From positions 1-6,848 of the forward strand of contig JAGDBW010000093.1 in NCBI GenBank assembly GCA_017958845.1: a stretch of 6,848 nt of DNA, given 5' to 3'. Numbering within the stretch: position 1 is the first letter of the stretch; every line of letters begins with the position of its first letter. Position numbers and translations under genes: made by a program. This document shows positions 1 to 5,156 of this stretch, one piece after another. The notes under the pieces were generated by a model. The model was not told the origin of the DNA, did no database searches, and saw nothing but the letters and a program-made list of their open reading frames with translations. The DNA comes from Clostridia bacterium (lineage in GTDB: Bacteria > Bacillota > Clostridia > Oscillospirales > CAG-272).

Positions 1-136
1 CCCGCTTTTCGTCACCGACCGCGGCCGATCCCATCCCCGCCCCCGCCCGCACAGCCGCCGGTTTTCCGTCGGCTTTGCTGTCATTGGGCGGCGAAGGCCG
101 CCGCGCCGTCGGAGCGAAAAAAGCAGGGCAGGGAGC
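1..136. other. GC-rich flank downstream of gpr, no callable gene
   Basis: This is the sequence past the gpr stop codon, read on the minus strand. In Bacillus and many clostridia gpr is followed by spoIIP, so the start of that gene may lie at or just past this edge. However, no reading frame here has a Shine-Dalgarno plus start that I can defend. It contains a GC hairpin on either strand (GGCGGC, four-base loop, GCCGCC) at about 86-105 with no T-run after it, and a G-rich minus-strand motif at 30-48. I see no terminator after gpr. Confidence 0.4.
30..48 (-). other. G-quadruplex motif, minus strand
   Basis: The minus strand reads GGGCGGGGGCGGGGATGGG. It has four runs of three or more G separated by loops of 1, 1 and 2 bases, which fits the usual G3+N1-7 rule with very short loops. 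It lies about 90 bases past the gpr stop, so it would be present in any transcript reading through gpr to a downstream gene. The sequence match is direct; folding and function are inference. Confidence 0.6.
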
Positions 137-1057
137 TCAAAACACGATCCCGAAACAGTGATTGACCGCCGCCGAGAGGATGTCGGCTTCGGCCTCGGCC
201 ACCGCGTCGATGTCCTTCGGAGAGACAAAAAAGTCGCTCTGTCCCATCCTCCCCTCCACCACGCCAAACGCCTCCGGATAGCCCGCCGTTTCCAGCGCGT
301 CGCGCACCAGCGTCCGCGAGGACACCACGGTCGGCACGCCGAGCGCGATGACCGGCGCGCCCAGCGTCTCGCGGGTCAGGGCAGGGTGCCGCCGCCCGAT
401 GCCCGAACCGGGAGAGATGCCCGTGTCGCAGAGCTGGATCGTGGTCGCCAGCCGCGCGGTCGAGCGGGCGGCCAGCGCGTCGGCGATGATCACGAGATCG
501 GGCCTGACCTGCTCGGTGGCCGCGCGGATCGCATAGGCCGCCTCCATCCCCGTCTCGGCGGTCACGCCCGGCGCGAGCACGGCGATCCCCGCGCACTCCA
601 TACGGGAAAAGAGGTCGGGGTCGCTCTCGCGGATGTGCAGGGTCGCCGTCACCTTGTCGGCCGCGCGCGGACCGATCGCGTCGGCGGTCAGCGACCGGTT
701 GCCCACCCCGACAAAGAGCAGCGTCCGCGCCGTCCTCTCTCTCTTGCCGCACAGCGGGTCGGAGAGGCGACGCAGCGCTCGCCCCAGCACCCGCACGACC
801 CGCTCCCGCTCGGCGCCCCACAGCGTCCACGCCGGCGGGTGGGTCAGGGTCACGTAGCGGCCGATCGGCTTGCCCAACCGCTCGGCCGCCTCCTCGGTGC
901 GGATGCGGATCTCCTCGACCTCGATCCCGTCCTCGACGTGCTTTTTTTCATACACGCCCCCCGTGCTTGTATCGGCCGCATAGCTCTCGGCGGCCAGATC
1001 GGTCTCTCCCACCGCCATCGGCGTCGCCTCGCTTTTTGTCCCCCAAAAAACGCTCAT
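137..1057 (-). CDS. gpr: GPR germination protease (spore endopeptidase)
   Basis: This is an aspartic-type endoprotease of family A25. It degrades small acid-soluble spore proteins in the spore core during germination. The 306 residues include GVGN (117-120), TADAIGP (124-130) and CDTGISPGSGIG (210-221). Asp126 and Asp211 align with the two aspartates regarded as catalytic in Bacillus GPR. ALGVPTVV (238-245) and VSPKDID (278-284) are also typical. TDLA (19-22) matches the self-processing site, where the propeptide is removed between Asp and Leu, so the ATG at 1057 gives a 20-residue propeptide. That start has GGGAG four bases upstream. An ATG at 1018 would leave only seven residues before the cleavage site, although it also has a GAGG upstream. 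The protein is shorter than the roughly 370-residue Bacillus enzyme, mainly because about 33 residues separate VPTVV from VSPKDID. The family is normally made in the forespore under SigG; I could not find a convincing SigG promoter upstream. Confidence 0.95.
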   Translation of the reverse strand: MSVFWGTKSEATPMAVGETDLAAESYAADTSTGGVYEKKHVEDGIEVEEIRIRTEEAAERLGKPIGRYVTLTHPPAWTLWGAERERVVRVLGRALRRLSDPLCGKRERTARTLLFVGVGNRSLTADAIGPRAADKVTATLHIRESDPDLFSRMECAGIAVLAPGVTAETGMEAAYAIRAATEQVRPDLVIIADALAARSTARLATTIQLCDTGISPGSGIGRRHPALTRETLGAPVIALGVPTVVSSRTLVRDALETAGYPEAFGVVEGRMGQSDFFVSPKDIDAVAEAEADILSAAVNHCFGIVF

Positions 1058-1177
1058 ATCGCTCCCGCTCCCGCGTCGTATTTCTCCTCTATCTTGCCGT
1101 CTGCGCGGGGGTTTTATGCAAAAACGCCGCCTCCGGGCAAAAAACGACAACCTTTCGTTACACGGATCCGCGTCATT

Positions 1178-1200
1178 CCCGCCTCCGCCCGCCCCGACCC
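1178..1200 (-). other. G-quadruplex motif upstream of gpr
   Basis: On the minus strand, G-runs at 1200-1198 (3), 1195-1192 (4), 1190-1188 (3) and 1180-1178 (3) are separated by loops of 2, 1 and 7 bases. This fits the G3+N1-7 rule. It lies about 120-143 bases upstream of the gpr start, on the gpr coding strand. Whether it is transcribed depends on where the gpr promoter is, which I could not locate. Confidence 0.5.
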
Positions 1201-1219
1201 GACACCGCCTCCTCGCCCG

Positions 1220-1246
1220 CGCCCCGAATCCCAAAAGAAGAAAAAA
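1220..1246. repeat. Poly-A/GAAG direct repeat, copy 1
   Basis: This 27-base unit recurs at 1351-1377 with one mismatch (T at 1229, A at 1360), 131 bases apart. Similarity continues more weakly for about 25 bases beyond each copy. On the minus strand the core is a T-run followed by CTTCTTTTGGG. In this copy the T-run is preceded by a small CGGG-AAA-CCCG hairpin, which makes the minus strand look like a miniature terminator. Confidence 0.8.
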
Positions 1247-1350
1247 ATCGGGTTTCCCGCCCGCGCCTCCGCCGCCCCCGGACGCCGCCGCCGGACACCG
1301 CCGACCACGCCGCCCCACTCTCGCGCCTGCCTGCCTCCCGGTCGCATCCC

Positions 1351-1377
1351 CGCCCCGAAACCCAAAAGAAGAAAAAA
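1351..1377. repeat. Poly-A/GAAG direct repeat, copy 2
   Basis: This is the second copy of the unit at 1220-1246, identical at 26 of 27 positions. Its right end runs into a perfect 16-base palindrome, GAAAAAACGTTTTTTC, at 1371-1386. A related core (T7, CTTCTTT, then CGGAT) occurs in the opposite orientation at 5445-5463, just upstream of the rlmB promoter island. Confidence 0.8.
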
Positions 1378-1410
1378 CGTTTTTTCCGCTCGCGCCCCCA
1401 CCTGCGCCGC

Positions 1411-1484
1411 CGCGCTTTCACTTGTCCGCGCTGTGCCCGCCCGCGCCTCCGCGCTTTCGTGTCCGCGCTGCGCCCGCCCGCACC
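1411..1484. repeat. Imperfect tandem duplication, period 39 bp
   Basis: Two adjacent copies start at 1411 and 1450. Each begins CGCGCTTTC and contains GTCCGCGCTG followed by a CCCGCCCGC block. The second copy lacks two bases after CTTTC and differs by about three substitutions. It lies in non-coding DNA and looks like recent slippage or tandem duplication rather than a protein-coding repeat. Confidence 0.65.
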
Positions 1485-1588
1485 GCTCCCTTTTCTCCCT
1501 CTTTTCCCCGTTCCTCTCCGCTCGCCCCCGTCTCCAGCCCTCGCCCCCTTTGCCCCCCGTTTTTTCTCCGCGCGCCCCTTCGTTTTCG
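1483..1588. other. Pyrimidine-rich tract, plus strand
   Basis: By my count only 15 of 106 plus-strand bases are purines, with a single A (1536). The minus strand carries G-runs at 1558-1553, 1548-1544, 1540-1538 and 1529-1525, with loops of 4, 3 and 8 bases, so it is a near-miss G-quadruplex. It ends about 70 bases upstream of the -35 region of the solute-binding protein gene. No gene is visible here. Confidence 0.6.
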
Positions 1589-1658
1589 ACGATTTTTCTA
1601 TATTTTCAAACCGTTTTTGTAGAAAATAACCAAAAATGCGCCCGCGCGTCATTGGGGA

Positions 1659-1687
1659 TTGCTTTTGAGCGGACAAAATGTTATAAT
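1659..1687 (+). promoter_or_regulatory. SigA-type extended -10 promoter for the solute-binding protein gene
   Basis: TATAAT at 1682-1687 is preceded by TGT, giving a perfect extended -10 (TGTTATAAT). TTGCTT at 1659-1664 is a partial -35 box, with a 17-base spacer. Transcription would start near 1694, leaving a leader of about 37 bases before the ATG at 1731. The AT content contrasts sharply with the surrounding GC-rich DNA. Confidence 0.8.
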
Positions 1688-1730
1688 ACTTCCGTGTGTC
1701 CGCCATCTTTCTTTCGAAAGGAACAAATAC

Positions 1731-3449
1731 ATGAAACGTCTTGTCAGTTTTCTGCTCGCCGCCCTGCTGCTCGCCGTGTCCGTGTTCGGTTTTTCTTCCT
1801 GCGGCGAGGAGGAGGATCACGGCGCGGAGATCAGCGTGTACCTGTGCGACGAGATCTACGACCTCGACCCCGCCGCCTCCTACACGGACGACAACAGCCA
1901 GCTGCTCATCAGTCTCCTCTTTGAGCCGCTCTTTACCCTCGACGACAACGGCAAACTCAAAAAAGCCGCCGCCAAAAAATACGAGTACGACAAAGAGACC
2001 AACACCCTGACCATCACGCTGCGCGAGTCCTACTGGAGCGACGGCGAACAAGTACAGGCCAAGGACTACGTCTACGCCTGGCGCCGTGTGCTGCAGATGG
2101 ACGGCGCGTCTCCCGCCGCCTCGCTGCTCATGGACATCCAGAACGCCGCCGCCTTCCGCCGCGGGGACGCGGGCGTCTCGATCTGGGACGTGGGCGTCAA
2201 CCACGTCGGCTCCGACACCATCCGCATCCGCTTTGAGCGCGCCGACACCGACCGCGACGCCTTTTTGCGCAATCTGGCGTCGGTCATGCTCTCCCCGGTC
2301 AAGCAGAGCAACGTCGAGAGCTCAGCCGACAACTGGACCAAGACCGCCGCGACCCTCTCCTGCAACGGGCCCTTCCGCCTCAAACAGTTCAGTGTGGAAA
2401 ACGGCTACCTCACCCTGGCCCGCAACGACGGCTATCACCGCCCCTCCGACTCCACCCGCCGCGAGGAGGCCTTTGTCCGTCCCTACATGATCCGCACACT
2501 CTGGAAGAGCGACGACAGCGTCTCCGACAGCGAGCACCTGCGCGAGATGTACAAGCGCTACGAAGACAAAGCCCTGTTCTTTATCGGTTCGCTTGAGTAC
2601 ACCGACCGCGCCGGGACCAAAAAGGTCAGGACCGTCGACCGCCTCTCCACCTACGTCTACGCCTTCAATACCGAAAACCCGCTCTTCGCCGATCCCGCCG
2701 TCCGGCTGGTGCTCTCGTCGGTCATCGACCGCGACAAGATCGTCTCCGACTACGTCGTCTACGCGGCGGCGGCGACCGGGCTCATTTCCCCGACCGTCAT
2801 GGACCGCTCCCGCACCAAGTCCTTCCGCAAAGCCGGCGGCGAGCTGATCTCCTCCTCCGCTTCCATGTCCGTCGACGCCGCCCGCGCGCGGCTGGCCGAG
2901 TTGGGCGTGACCGGCGGCAGCTTCTCCCTGTCCTACAACGCCGACCACCCCGACGAATACGCCGTGGCGCTCTACGTCACCCAGCAGTGGGAGGCGCTCG
3001 GCTTTGAGGTCACTCTGCGCGGCGTCGGCTCGGTCGTCTCGGTCGAGGAGGACAGCACCTACAACGACAGCGGCATCCAGGTCGCCTACGAGACGGGCGC
3101 CTACGACGTCATCGGTCTCGACTTCCAGATGATGTCGGCCAACGCCTTCCCGGTCCTGTGCGCCTTTGACTCCGACTACCGCGGAAACACCACCGGCTGG
3201 TCCAACGCCGACTACAACGCCCTCATCGAGGCGGCCATGGCCGAACAAAACGCCAAGAAAAAGGCGGAGCTGCTCCACCAGGCAGAAGAAAAGCTGCTCT
3301 CCGAGATGCCCGTCATCCCCCTGTACTTCAAGCAGACCTATTATCTCAAGAGCGCCTCTTTGCGCAAAGTCTCCTTTGATTACAACGGCTTTCCCGTCTT
3401 TACCCGGACCCGTCTCTCCCGCTACAAAAAGCACCTGTTCCAAAACTGA
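1731..3449 (+). CDS. Oligopeptide ABC transporter solute-binding lipoprotein (SBP_bac_5 family)
   Basis: This is an extracytoplasmic lipoprotein expected to capture peptides or similar solutes and hand them to an ABC permease. The 572-residue protein begins MKRLVSFLLAALLLAV, a lipoprotein signal. The lipobox FSSC puts the lipidated Cys at residue 24, followed by an acidic GEEED linker. The OppA/DppA signature is clear: YWSDGEQVQAKDYVYAWRR (101-119), then NGPFRLKQF (212-220), a later AFNTENPLFADPAVR segment, and DRDKIV, typical of the family. Length fits the usual 500-600 residues. I chose the ATG at 1731 because AAAGGA (1717-1722) lies eight bases upstream and the signal peptide starts there; a further-upstream TTG at 1659 lies inside the promoter. 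It shares a short 36-base gap with the DUF4364 gene and is probably co-transcribed with it. No permease or ATPase genes lie nearby, so its transporter partner must be encoded elsewhere. The substrate cannot be read from the sequence. Confidence 0.93.
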   Translation: MKRLVSFLLAALLLAVSVFGFSSCGEEEDHGAEISVYLCDEIYDLDPAASYTDDNSQLLISLLFEPLFTLDDNGKLKKAAAKKYEYDKETNTLTITLRESYWSDGEQVQAKDYVYAWRRVLQMDGASPAASLLMDIQNAAAFRRGDAGVSIWDVGVNHVGSDTIRIRFERADTDRDAFLRNLASVMLSPVKQSNVESSADNWTKTAATLSCNGPFRLKQFSVENGYLTLARNDGYHRPSDSTRREEAFVRPYMIRTLWKSDDSVSDSEHLREMYKRYEDKALFFIGSLEYTDRAGTKKVRTVDRLSTYVYAFNTENPLFADPAVRLVLSSVIDRDKIVSDYVVYAAAATGLISPTVMDRSRTKSFRKAGGELISSSASMSVDAARARLAELGVTGGSFSLSYNADHPDEYAVALYVTQQWEALGFEVTLRGVGSVVSVEEDSTYNDSGIQVAYETGAYDVIGLDFQMMSANAFPVLCAFDSDYRGNTTGWSNADYNALIEAAMAEQNAKKKAELLHQAEEKLLSEMPVIPLYFKQTYYLKSASLRKVSFDYNGFPVFTRTRLSRYKKHLFQN

Positions 3450-3485
3450 CATCTCCGCCCCCTCCCCGCGCGAAAGGAGTCGCCC

Positions 3486-4037
3486 ATGAAATCCGGTCAC
3501 GTCTACTATGACAAAACCGACATAAAGATCATCATCCTGGCCCTGCTGTGCGCGACCGCGGACCCGCTGGACGCCGACACGCTGGAGCAGGTGATCTGCC
3601 GGGACGAACTCGTGGGCGCCTTTGACTTTGCCGAGTGTTTCGCGGAGCTGGAAGAGCTGGGGCATATCGAGTACGACGCCGTCGACGGCGTGCGCTACTA
3701 CCAGGTCACCGACACGGGGCGGCAGGTCGCGCGCGAGCTGCAGGACTCGATCCCCGAGGACATCCGCCGGCGCAACGCCCTCGAAGCCTCCAAGCTCGTC
3801 GCCCTGCGCCTCGGCGCCTCGCGCGCCGCGTGCGAGATCCGGGAGGACGCCCCTTTTTGCCTGACGGTGATCTGCGACGCGACCGACAAAGCGGGAAAAG
3901 TGCTGCACCTCGAGATCCGCGCCGCCGACCGCGTCCAGGCGGAGGCCATCCGCCGCCATTTTCTCGACCGGCCGTCCTCGTGCCTGCGCGGGATCTATTC
4001 GGCCCTGGCCGGAGATGTGGACTATTTACTAAGTTGA
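3486..4037 (+). CDS. DUF4364 family winged-helix protein
   Basis: This 183-residue protein resembles the DUF4364 proteins common in Clostridia. The N-terminal half (about residues 10-70) reads as a winged helix: KTDIKIIILALLCAT, then a helix pair containing TLEQVICRD, a recognition-helix-like FAECFAELEELGHIEY and a wing with VRYYQVTDTG. The C-terminal half (about 95-183) alternates strands and helices (FCLTVICDAT, VLHLEIRAA, VQAEAIRRHFLDRP) and may be a ligand or dimer domain. No transmembrane segment or signal peptide is seen. AGGAG at 3475-3479 lies six bases before the ATG. It follows the peptide-binding lipoprotein gene after 36 bases with no terminator between them, so the two are probably one transcript. 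A DNA-binding role is inferred from the fold. The family has no well-established function that I know of. Confidence 0.75.
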   Translation: MKSGHVYYDKTDIKIIILALLCATADPLDADTLEQVICRDELVGAFDFAECFAELEELGHIEYDAVDGVRYYQVTDTGRQVARELQDSIPEDIRRRNALEASKLVALRLGASRAACEIREDAPFCLTVICDATDKAGKVLHLEIRAADRVQAEAIRRHFLDRPSSCLRGIYSALAGDVDYLLS

Positions 4038-4092
4038 GCATCCGCTGTTTTTTGTTTTTTCACACTTTATACAAGAAAAATAAACAAAATGC

Positions 4093-4122
4093 TTGACAAA
4101 CGCCCAAACCCCTGTTTATAAT
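4093..4122 (+). promoter_or_regulatory. Consensus SigA promoter for the sigH-like gene
   Basis: TTGACA at 4093-4098 and TATAAT at 4117-4122 are both perfect consensus boxes, separated by 18 bases. The expected transcript start near 4129-4130 gives a leader of only about 14 bases before the ATG at 4144. The AT-rich stretch 4047-4090 upstream, including two T6 runs, may act as an UP-type element and contains only a weak candidate terminator for the DUF4364 gene. Confidence 0.88.
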
Positions 4123-4143
4123 ATTTTTCGCTGAGAATAATCA

Positions 4144-4719
4144 ATGACGATGGATCAAAGAAAGTCGGAGTCCCTCCTCCGTGCGGCGTCCGGCGGCGAC
4201 GACCGTGCTTTCGAAGCGTTGTGCGAAGCATACGCCCCCCTGCTCTACGCTTCGGTGCGCCGCTATACCGGCGCGGCCCGGGAGAGCGAACTGCTCCAGG
4301 AGGCGCGCCTCGCGCTTTATCGTGCGGTCCGGAGTTACTCCCCGCAGATCCCGCAGGTGACGTTCGGGCTCTACGCGCAGATCTGCATCCGTCGCGCCCT
4401 GGCCTCCCGCTTTTCCCGCCCGGACAGAGTGCCCACCTGTTCGCTCGAAGAGCTGCGTGAGGACGGCCGCTGGGTAGAGACGGACGCGGACGACCTCGAC
4501 CAGCAGCTGATCCGCGCGGAGGTGCTCGAGACGCTGAGCCGCTTTGCCGACAGCGAGCTGTCCCCGATGGAGCGCTCGGTCTTCCGCCTGCGCGGACAAG
4601 GGTGCAAAAACGAGGAGATCGCCCGGCGGCTGGGCGTATCGGTCAAGTCGATCGAAAACGCCATGTCCCGCATCAAGGCCAAGTTCCGTCGTTCTTTTCC
4701 CGCTTTGTCCGGTATCTGA
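4144..4719 (+). CDS. Sigma-70 family RNA polymerase sigma factor, SigH-like
   Basis: This 191-residue sigma factor has regions 2 and 4 only. Region 2 spans about 20-90: LLQEARLALYRAVRSYSP is the core-binding helix, and FGLYAQICIRRALAS corresponds to the -10 recognition part. An acidic linker (105-122) follows. Region 4 spans about 139-183: LSPMERSVFRLRGQG, then the helix-turn-helix NEEIARRLGVSVKSIENAMSR. The VKSIENAMSRIKAKFRR ending closely matches the VKSIDNALQRVKRKL of Bacillus subtilis SigH, the early-sporulation and transition-state factor. It is about 25 residues shorter than Bacillus SigH, mostly at the N-terminus. Nearby rlmB agrees with the Bacillus rlmB-yacP-sigH neighbourhood. The start at 4144 has only a weak GAG eight bases upstream; an ATG at 4150 would be 14 bases away. 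The gene has its own perfect promoter, and its TGA lies in the loop of a terminator hairpin. SigH identity is likely but not certain; another SigH-related factor is possible. Confidence 0.88.
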   Translation: MTMDQRKSESLLRAASGGDDRAFEALCEAYAPLLYASVRRYTGAARESELLQEARLALYRAVRSYSPQIPQVTFGLYAQICIRRALASRFSRPDRVPTCSLEELREDGRWVETDADDLDQQLIRAEVLETLSRFADSELSPMERSVFRLRGQGCKNEEIARRLGVSVKSIENAMSRIKAKFRRSFPALSGI

Positions 4720-4729
4720 TACCGTTTTT
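4710..4729 (+). terminator. Intrinsic terminator overlapping the sigH-like stop codon
   Basis: CGGTAT (4710-4715) pairs with ATACCG (4719-4724) around a three-base loop, followed by five T (4725-4729). The TGA stop (4717-4719) starts in the loop and its last base is in the stem. A ribosome terminating there would cover the hairpin, so translation and termination may interact. The stem is only six base pairs, so efficiency may be partial. Confidence 0.7.
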
Positions 4730-4740
4730 ATATTCAATAT

Positions 4741-4808
4741 GCCCCGGTAGCTTAAGGGAGAGCGTTGGTTTACACACAAAGGCGTCGGTTGGAATCCGTC
4801 TAAGGGCA
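4741..4808 (+). pseudogene. Degenerate tRNA-like sequence in the zinc-ribbon gene leader
   Basis: The 68 bases lay out as a tRNA. The acceptor 5' strand GCCCCGG is followed by TA, a D-arm (GCTT, loop AAGGGA, GAGC) and an anticodon-like stretch centred on TTTACAC. The T-arm is GTCGG, loop TTGGAAT, CCGTC, and the acceptor 3' strand is TAAGGGC, then A. Defects are plain. Only four Watson-Crick pairs plus a G-T remain in the acceptor, the anticodon stem does not pair well, and the variable region is about three bases short. The T-loop has TTG instead of TTC, losing C56, and no CCA is encoded. If the loop is read as TTTACAC, the anticodon would be TAC (Val), but this is uncertain. It sits 12 bases before the AGCGAGG ribosome site of the zinc-ribbon gene, so it may be a relic or a tRNA-mimicking leader element. 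Not a functional tRNA as read. Confidence 0.5.
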
Positions 4809-4831
4809 AAAATTTTAGCGAGGTAAAACAC

Positions 4832-5107
4832 ATGTATCAGGACAAAACATTGAAGTGCAAGGAGTGCGGCAAAGATTTCGTGTTCACCGCCGGTGAGCAG
4901 GAATTCTACGCGGAAAAGGGCTTCCAGAACGAGCCCCAGAGATGCAAAGAGTGCCGTGACGCCCGCAAGACTGCTGCCAGAGGCAATCGCGAGATGTTCG
5001 ATGCCGTCTGCGCGGAATGCGGCCAGCCCTGCAAAGTGCCCTTCAATCCGACCGAAGGCAAAGCGGTGTACTGCAGCGAGTGCTTTGCTGCCAGACGCGC
5101 CAACTGA
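4832..5107 (+). CDS. Double zinc-ribbon protein (zf-trcl plus CxxC-x17-CxxC)
   Basis: This small soluble protein has 91 residues and two predicted zinc sites. The N-terminal ribbon uses C9-x2-C12 and C38-x2-C41, with the family phrase DFVFTAGEQEFYAEKGF (15-31) between them, matching the probable zinc-ribbon domain often labelled zf-trcl. The C-terminal ribbon uses C60-x2-C63 and C81-x2-C84 with exactly 17 residues between the pairs, plus an extra Cys67, matching the CxxC-x17-CxxC domain. GAGG at 4820-4823 lies eight bases before the ATG and is flanked by TTTTA and TAAAA, which could form a weak hairpin. Codon use is less extreme in GC than in neighbouring genes. Its own promoter is not clear; TTGTCC (4705-4710) and TATATT (4729-4734), 18 bases apart, are a weak candidate. 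Function is unknown, though nucleic-acid binding is plausible for zinc ribbons. Confidence 0.88.
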   Translation: MYQDKTLKCKECGKDFVFTAGEQEFYAEKGFQNEPQRCKECRDARKTAARGNREMFDAVCAECGQPCKVPFNPTEGKAVYCSECFAARRAN

Positions 5108-5115
5108 TTTGGCCG

Positions 5116-5155
5116 AAAAGAAAAGAGACGGCTCCGCCGCCTCTTTTCTTTTTTT
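5116..5155 (+). terminator. Intrinsic terminator after the zinc-ribbon gene
   Basis: The arm AAAAGAAAAGAG-A-CGGC pairs with GCCG-C-CTCTTTTCTTTT around a TCC loop, with one A-C mismatch, and runs into a T7 tract (5149-5155). The stem is long and close to the stop codon (5107). The A-rich left arm means the reverse strand also shows a hairpin with a T-rich tail, but no minus-strand gene needs it. Confidence 0.9.
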
Positions 5156-5156
5156 C

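Larger units (their letters stand above)
1058..1653. other. Divergent intergenic region, no gene supported
   Basis: This long gap separates gpr (minus) from the solute-binding protein gene (plus). Several open frames cross it, but they are arginine/proline-rich low-complexity translations of GC-rich DNA with no ribosome site and no family resemblance, so I reject them as genes. A GAGGAG at about 1084-1089 (minus strand) has no start codon at a useful distance. The region does contain a 27-base direct repeat, a roughly 39-base tandem duplication, a G-quadruplex motif and a pyrimidine-rich tract, each listed separately. Confidence 0.6.

Noticed and set aside
1..84. Possible start of spoIIP on the minus strand (ATG at 84, or GTG/ATG codons within the G-rich stretch)
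   Set aside because: Gene order makes spoIIP plausible, but there is no Shine-Dalgarno and the visible 28 codons in the ATG frame are arginine-rich with no recognisable signal or SpoIIP motif.
1058..1180. SigG promoter for gpr on the minus strand
   Set aside because: A CATAAAA near 1110-1120 resembles the SigG -10, but no matching -35 lies 16-18 bases upstream.
1220..1377. CRISPR array
   Set aside because: Only two direct copies 131 bases apart with no regular spacers and no cas genes in the window.
967..1629. Long plus-strand open frames across the gpr upstream region
   Set aside because: They translate to proline/arginine/serine-rich low-complexity sequence, lack ribosome sites, and overlap repeats and the C-rich tract; stop-poor frames are expected in such GC-rich DNA.
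2322..3959. Long minus-strand open frame opposite the solute-binding and DUF4364 genes
   Set aside because: It is a shadow of two well-supported plus-strand genes, rich in Gly/Val/Asp from complementary codon use, and has no ribosome site.
4034..4066. Terminator for the DUF4364 gene
   Set aside because: Two T6 runs follow the stop, but the only hairpin before them is AGC-ATCC-GCT (three base pairs) or a bulged distant pairing, too weak to call.
4705..4734. Separate promoter for the tRNA-like and zinc-ribbon region
   Set aside because: TTGTCC and TATATT are 18 bases apart but overlap the terminator and match consensus only partly; mentioned only as a candidate.
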